Assembly: GCA_934409175.1 (NCBI GenBank)
Contig: CAKRVX010000039.1
Coordinates: 1 to 17,374, forward strand
Direction: 5' to 3'
Length of the DNA: 17,374 nt
Origin: an uncultured Blautia sp.
GTDB lineage: Bacteria; Bacillota; Clostridia; Lachnospirales; Lachnospiraceae
The notes beneath the pieces are model-generated. The model was not told the DNA's origin. It worked only from the letters and a program-made list of their open reading frames with translations, and searched no databases. Position 1 is the stretch's first letter. Each line of letters opens with the position of its first letter. The position numbers were made by a program, and so were the translations under genes. Positions 13,836-17,374 of this stretch are shown here, one piece after another.

Positions 13836-14359
13836 ACCTCTTTTTCCTTCTTTCTTTCTGCTGATTTCATCTGTTCAGACTTCCTCACTGCTTTTTCCTG
13901 TCTCTTCTTTTCGCGAAGTTTCCTGAAAAACTCTGAGAGCATGGTGGAACATTCTTCTTCCAGAACACCCCGGGTGACCTTTACCTGATGATTAAAACCT
14001 TCTACCTGAAGAAGGTTCATGACAGAACCAGCACAGCCCGCCTTGGCATTCATGCATCCGATCACCACCTCATCAATTCTGGATTGTACCAACGCTCCGG
14101 AGCACATCTGGCAAGGCTCCAACGTCACATACATAGTGCAGCCCTCCAACCTCCAGTCTCCCAGTTTTTTACTGGCTTTGCGAATAGCGTTCAGTTCTGC
14201 ATGGGACAATGTATTTTTATCTGTGTTTCTTCTGTTATATCCTCTGGCAATGATCTTTCCCTCATATACGATCACACAGCCAATAGGAACCTCTTCCAAT
14301 GCCTCCGCCTTTTTTGCCTGACGTATGGCTTCTTTCATATAGCGCTCCTGATCTGTCAC
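13832..14359 (-). CDS. tadA: tRNA-specific adenosine deaminase TadA
   Basis: A 175-residue zinc deaminase that converts adenosine 34 to inosine in the anticodon of tRNA-Arg(ACG), needed to decode CGU/CGC/CGA. The active site is complete: HAE (53-55) with the proton-shuttling E55, and PCQMC (82-86) whose cysteines with H53 bind zinc. VPIGCVIV and NAKAGCAGSVMNLL are family-typical. The start codon is GTG with AAAGGAG 6 bp upstream. The last 30 or so residues form a very basic extension (about 146-175, KLREKKRQEK...) beyond the compact core of E. coli TadA. It precedes the MATE gene with a 4-bp overlap. Confidence 0.96.
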   Translation of the reverse strand: MTDQERYMKEAIRQAKKAEALEEVPIGCVIVYEGKIIARGYNRRNTDKNTLSHAELNAIRKASKKLGDWRLEGCTMYVTLEPCQMCSGALVQSRIDEVVIGCMNAKAGCAGSVMNLLQVEGFNHQVKVTRGVLEEECSTMLSEFFRKLREKKRQEKAVRKSEQMKSAERKKEKEV

Positions 14360-14402
14360 CTTTTTCTCCTTTCCCCCGGTTTTTTATAATTTCCTACAGC
14401 AT

Positions 14403-14431
14403 AAAAATAGTCCGGAATAATAATTCCAGAC
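14403..14431 (-). terminator. Hairpin with T run upstream of tadA
   Basis: On the minus strand GTCTGGAAT (14431-14423) and ATTCCGGAC (14418-14410) pair over 9 bp (one G-U) around a 4-nt loop, followed by TATTTTTAT. It lies between the surface-protein terminator and tadA. A weak promoter-like pair, TTGATT-17-TATTGT, is visible on the minus strand between the two hairpins, so this one could be either a second terminator or an attenuator in the tadA leader. Confidence 0.55.
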
Positions 14432-14495
14432 AGTCTATCTTTCAGATGTTTTTACAATAGCAAAAATACTCTGCAAAATCAACCTTAAATTACAT

Positions 14496-14528
14496 AAAAT
14501 CCGGAAAGCTGCAAGCCTTCCGGATTTT
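14496..14528 (-). terminator. Terminator of the surface-protein gene
   Basis: AAAATCCGGAA (14496-14506) and TTCCGGATTTT (14518-14528) form an 11-bp perfect stem 19 bp after the stop codon. The T stretch is part of the 3' arm, then ATGTAATTT. It is symmetrical enough to act in both directions. Confidence 0.7.
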
Positions 14529-14546
14529 ATAATATAATCTGTATTT

Positions 14547-17374
14547 TTATCTTTTTACAGATTTCACTGCAGAATATGCGCTGTATTTATCTGGTGCTGC
14601 TTTTGATGAATATGCACGTATCCTGTATTTATAGGTAGTTCCTTTTTTCTTGTTTTTGTCTATGTAATTTAAAGTTTTTGAACTTACCGTTTTAATTTTT
14701 ACCCATTTATTTTTATCATAACGGTAAATTTCATATTTCTGTGCGTCTGCTACTTTCTTCCAGACCAGTTTCAGATCTTTAATACCTGATTTCGTAACTG
14801 TCAGAGTCGGTTTTGATAATACCAACGGCACTAAAATCGATTTGGTTTTGGAATAGGAGCTGTATTTACTTGGTCTGGCTTTGGTGGAATATGCACGCAG
14901 TCTGTAAATATAAGTGGCTCCTTTTGTCAGGCCGGTATCTGTATAAGCAGTGGCTGCCGTAGATTTCACTGTTGTCCATTTTTTTCCGTCTGCGCTGCGG
15001 TAAATATAATATTTCTCTGCGCTTGCAACTTTTTTCCACGTCAGCTTTACACCAGTAGTTCCGGACAATGCCGCTGTGCTGATGGACGGTGTTTTCAGAG
15101 AAAGGGCCGGAGTCGGTGTTGCAGAACCGATAGTGATGGATTTTACTTCCGAATAATGGCTCTTGGATTCCGGTCCCCAGCAGATTGCCCGAATTTTATA
15201 CTGATAAGTAGTTCCTTTTGCTAATCCGGTATCTGTAGTTTCTTCCATAGACAGACTGTCTATCACTTTCCAGCTTTCACCGTCTTTACGGTAGACCTCA
15301 TACTCATCTGCACCCAGAACTCTTTTCCATGTCAGTTTCACACTTGAAGATCCATCCTGTTGAACTGTCAGAACAGGAGTTTCCATTATAATTACAAATG
15401 CTTTCTGTATAGTTCCGTGATAATTACCTGCTCCGGTAATCGTAATAATACCAGTGCCCAGTTCTTTATTTGTACCACTATAAGAAACTGTATAATCTTT
15501 GTTTTCCTGTAATTTGGTTCCTTTATAAGTCAGCTCCGGAGACGGAGTGATATTTTCACCTGTATAAGTATATTCTGACTGCATAGTAATCTTACAATCT
15601 GCAATCATAGCAGTTTCTTCATCCTCTGAAGTTACACTGAATGTCAAAGCAGAACCTACATATACTGATGTACTGATATAATAAGTACTGTATGGAGATA
15701 AATGGCAGATTTCCCCACTGACCATTCCTTTATCAAATTCCAATTCACGTGTTTCCGGATTGTACCGACAAATATCTAATCCCTGCAGTACATCACCAAC
15801 GCAGTCAATTTTACATGTACCTGTGGCTCCTGTTCTCAGCTGAAACCATGTTCCAGCTCCTACCCCTGCAGGCTCAACAGTAATTTTACCCTTTATATTA
15901 ATGGCCGGTATCTCTTCAACTGGTTTTACTTCTACATCTTTTATCCATATATTCTTATCATATCCGCTTATACTAAACCTTACATCATAGGTTCCCGGTC
16001 CAACATAATCTGTTCCGGTATCTGCTCCAGTATCACAATATACCTTCAGTGCCTCACCAAACTTAGTAGCACTATAGGGATTGCGGGCATTTGTAGAAAT
16101 AACCTCTTTTGTTCCATTCGCGTATGCGAGTTCAATTTCTCCACCCGGCATATAGAATTCATCACGTCTTACAGTTCCTTCATAGAAACATTTCTGTTTC
16201 GGTTCCTTTATCAATTTCGCAGAAACAATCTCACTGTAATATTCTGACTGGAATTTAACAGTATTCTGTTCTGTCTGTGCATATAAATAGTAAGTTTTTC
16301 CCTTTTCAAACTTCTCGCCTTTATAGCTGCTGAAATCGTTAATTTCCTCCAGGTTTGAATCATATACTGTGAATCGCTCTGAACGATTTCCATCTTTCCC
16401 ATTGAAATCCTGATCTGTAGACAGCGTACATTTCAAATCATATGCCGGAACAAATTTCACTACTGCCTGTCCATTTTCTGCTTTTATTTCTGTTACGCAG
16501 GCCTTAGATGCATCCTGTTTTAATTCCGGTGCTGTATCCGGATGTACAATCTGAATATAATGCGGAGCACTTACAATCGTATTTCCATCCTCATCATACT
16601 CTACTACATACTGATATTTTCCTGGTTCATAGTTTTCGTCATAACTAAGCATCTCACCATCTAATGTCTGCAGATATACATGATATTCATTTCCGGCAGA
16701 ATCCATCTGGAGGTTATATTCTCCATCCCATTTAGCGTTAATCTTTTCTGTATGACCATCTGTATAAGTAACTTCAAAAACCAATCCCTTGTAGGCCATT
16801 CCTGCTCTTAATGAAGAATCAATCTTATACCAGTATTTGGTCTGATCCAGATTAGTGATGGCAATGCTCTGAGGCATACAACATTTCACGTTGAAAGTAA
16901 CAGGAGTATTTTCTTTCTGCCATTGAGAAATATAATAAGTTGTATTAGGCTGAAGTTTAAACACCTCTCCACTTGTATTACTTTTGTAATCAATCATCAT
17001 ATGTTCGTCTTCATAATACTGATTTACCACAATCTTAGAACTTGGATCACCCGATGAAGATTCAATCAAATACCTGCTCTCACTGCCTGTTGTGAATTTT
17101 ACCCACGCGTTTCTATCCCCTGTAATATCGGCTGTGGCAGATGTATAACCATTGATTGCCGGCATTTCTGATAACGATTTTACCTGTACATTATTAACAC
17201 ATGCCGTTTCTTCGATTGAACCCACTTTATAATAAACGTTATAAGTACCTGCCTGCGGATATCCGTCAACGCTTCCACCATCTGTCTTTTCCAGAGAAGT
17301 GCTCAGGAGTTCGCCAAATTTAGTCGCATATCCGTACTCTGTAGGAATTTCTTCTACAGTACCATTCTCATAAG
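14547..17374 (-). CDS. Large modular surface/secreted protein with FN3 domains (5' end missing)
   Basis: The frame is open to the right edge, so the N-terminus and any signal peptide are missing; about 941 residues are visible. The GTG at 17225 is internal. Numbering from that GTG, a two-domain module occurs three times: an Ig-like unit ending GTYNVYYK (just before residue 1), KYQYVVEY (about 203-210) or GTYDVRFS (about 411-418), then a beta-rich unit ending in TTYYIS (95-100), TYYLYA (311-316) or STYYIS (513-518). An Ig-like repeat follows (about 550-612, YTGENITPSPELTYKGTKL...DYTVSYSGTN). Three fibronectin type III domains end the protein (about 614-700, 709-799, 803-892), each with LTWKkV or LVWKKV, YeiYR, GtTYkYriRAy and a Ser/Lys-rich end. 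There is no LPxTG motif or C-terminal membrane segment. It is probably secreted or loosely wall-bound; no catalytic domain is visible. Confidence 0.85.
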   Translation of the reverse strand, partial: YENGTVEEIPTEYGYATKFGELLSTSLEKTDGGSVDGYPQAGTYNVYYKVGSIEETACVNNVQVKSLSEMPAINGYTSATADITGDRNAWVKFTTGSESRYLIESSSGDPSSKIVVNQYYEDEHMMIDYKSNTSGEVFKLQPNTTYYISQWQKENTPVTFNVKCCMPQSIAITNLDQTKYWYKIDSSLRAGMAYKGLVFEVTYTDGHTEKINAKWDGEYNLQMDSAGNEYHVYLQTLDGEMLSYDENYEPGKYQYVVEYDEDGNTIVSAPHYIQIVHPDTAPELKQDASKACVTEIKAENGQAVVKFVPAYDLKCTLSTDQDFNGKDGNRSERFTVYDSNLEEINDFSSYKGEKFEKGKTYYLYAQTEQNTVKFQSEYYSEIVSAKLIKEPKQKCFYEGTVRRDEFYMPGGEIELAYANGTKEVISTNARNPYSATKFGEALKVYCDTGADTGTDYVGPGTYDVRFSISGYDKNIWIKDVEVKPVEEIPAINIKGKITVEPAGVGAGTWFQLRTGATGTCKIDCVGDVLQGLDICRYNPETRELEFDKGMVSGEICHLSPYSTYYISTSVYVGSALTFSVTSEDEETAMIADCKITMQSEYTYTGENITPSPELTYKGTKLQENKDYTVSYSGTNKELGTGIITITGAGNYHGTIQKAFVIIMETPVLTVQQDGSSSVKLTWKRVLGADEYEVYRKDGESWKVIDSLSMEETTDTGLAKGTTYQYKIRAICWGPESKSHYSEVKSITIGSATPTPALSLKTPSISTAALSGTTGVKLTWKKVASAEKYYIYRSADGKKWTTVKSTAATAYTDTGLTKGATYIYRLRAYSTKARPSKYSSYSKTKSILVPLVLSKPTLTVTKSGIKDLKLVWKKVADAQKYEIYRYDKNKWVKIKTVSSKTLNYIDKNKKKGTTYKYRIRAYSSKAAPDKYSAYSAVKSVKR
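14550..15386 (-). repeat. Three tandem FN3-domain repeats in the surface protein
   Basis: Three coding repeats of about 260-275 bp (about 15386-15126, 15101-14829 and 14819-14550) encode fibronectin type III domains. Each has a Trp-Lys core (KLTWKRV, KLTWKKV, KLVWKKV), a tyrosine pair (YEVYR, YYIYR, YEIYR) and a G[TA]TY.Y..RA segment. The second and third are closest, both carrying RAYS(T/S)KA and KYS(S/A)YS. Confidence 0.8.

Noticed and set aside
17223..17225. GTG at 17225 as the start of the surface protein
   Set aside because: The frame is open upstream to the edge and encodes a repeat-like sequence (e.g. ATKFGELL, GTYNVYYK), so the GTG is an internal valine.
1..17374. Search for CRISPR arrays, transposases, integrases, tRNAs and known riboswitches
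   Set aside because: No direct-repeat array, IS ends, recombinase coding sequence or tRNA cloverleaf was noticed on reading; only promoter-scale and protein-domain repeats are present.

Overview
The window looks like a chromosomal segment of a spore-forming Lachnospiraceae-type Firmicute. Four things point there: a YyaC sporulation protein, a large Alu-bearing SRP RNA of the Bacillus/Clostridium type, a split (two-subunit) transketolase, and AT-rich TTGACA/TATAAT promoters with AGGAGG ribosome binding sites. No phage, transposon, integron or CRISPR array is visible. The content is mostly housekeeping, plus one large surface-protein gene cut by the right edge.

Left end (1-375): three tandem minus-strand promoters, each with a 17-bp spacer and phased A-tracts upstream of -35, fire out of the left edge. 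The sequence after them resembles an rRNA operon leader; the operon itself is outside the window. A terminator for the upstream genes sits across the start point of the outermost promoter. Next come three minus-strand envelope genes (376-3674): CvpA family, DUF5711-like, and a LysM protein whose cytoplasmic N-terminus resembles a degenerate MPN/JAMM fold. yyaC (3836-4381, plus strand) is divergent from the LysM gene and overlaps the 3' end of the next operon.

Centre (4354-8157): a transaldolase / transketolase-N / transketolase-C operon for the non-oxidative pentose phosphate pathway, with a strong promoter and a palindrome over its -10. Upstream of it lies a LacI-family regulator, which follows recR so closely that it is probably the last gene of the dnaX-ybaB-recR DNA metabolism operon (8194-10806). 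dnaX carries an A8 run in its linker where -1 slippage would give a gamma-like truncated clamp-loader subunit.

Right half: pfkA (10929-12011) encodes a phosphofructokinase with a mixed ATP/PPi active-site signature. It is divergent from the SRP RNA gene (12145-12404, plus strand), which has a perfect consensus promoter. The SRP RNA converges on a tadA-MATE operon and shares a bidirectional terminator with it. The set tadA / SRP RNA / dnaX-ybaB-recR is the same as the B. subtilis cluster, but here the RNA gene is inverted and a MATE gene and pfkA are inserted. The last gene (14547 to the edge) encodes a secreted-type protein with three copies of a two-domain module, one Ig-like repeat and three C-terminal fibronectin type III domains.
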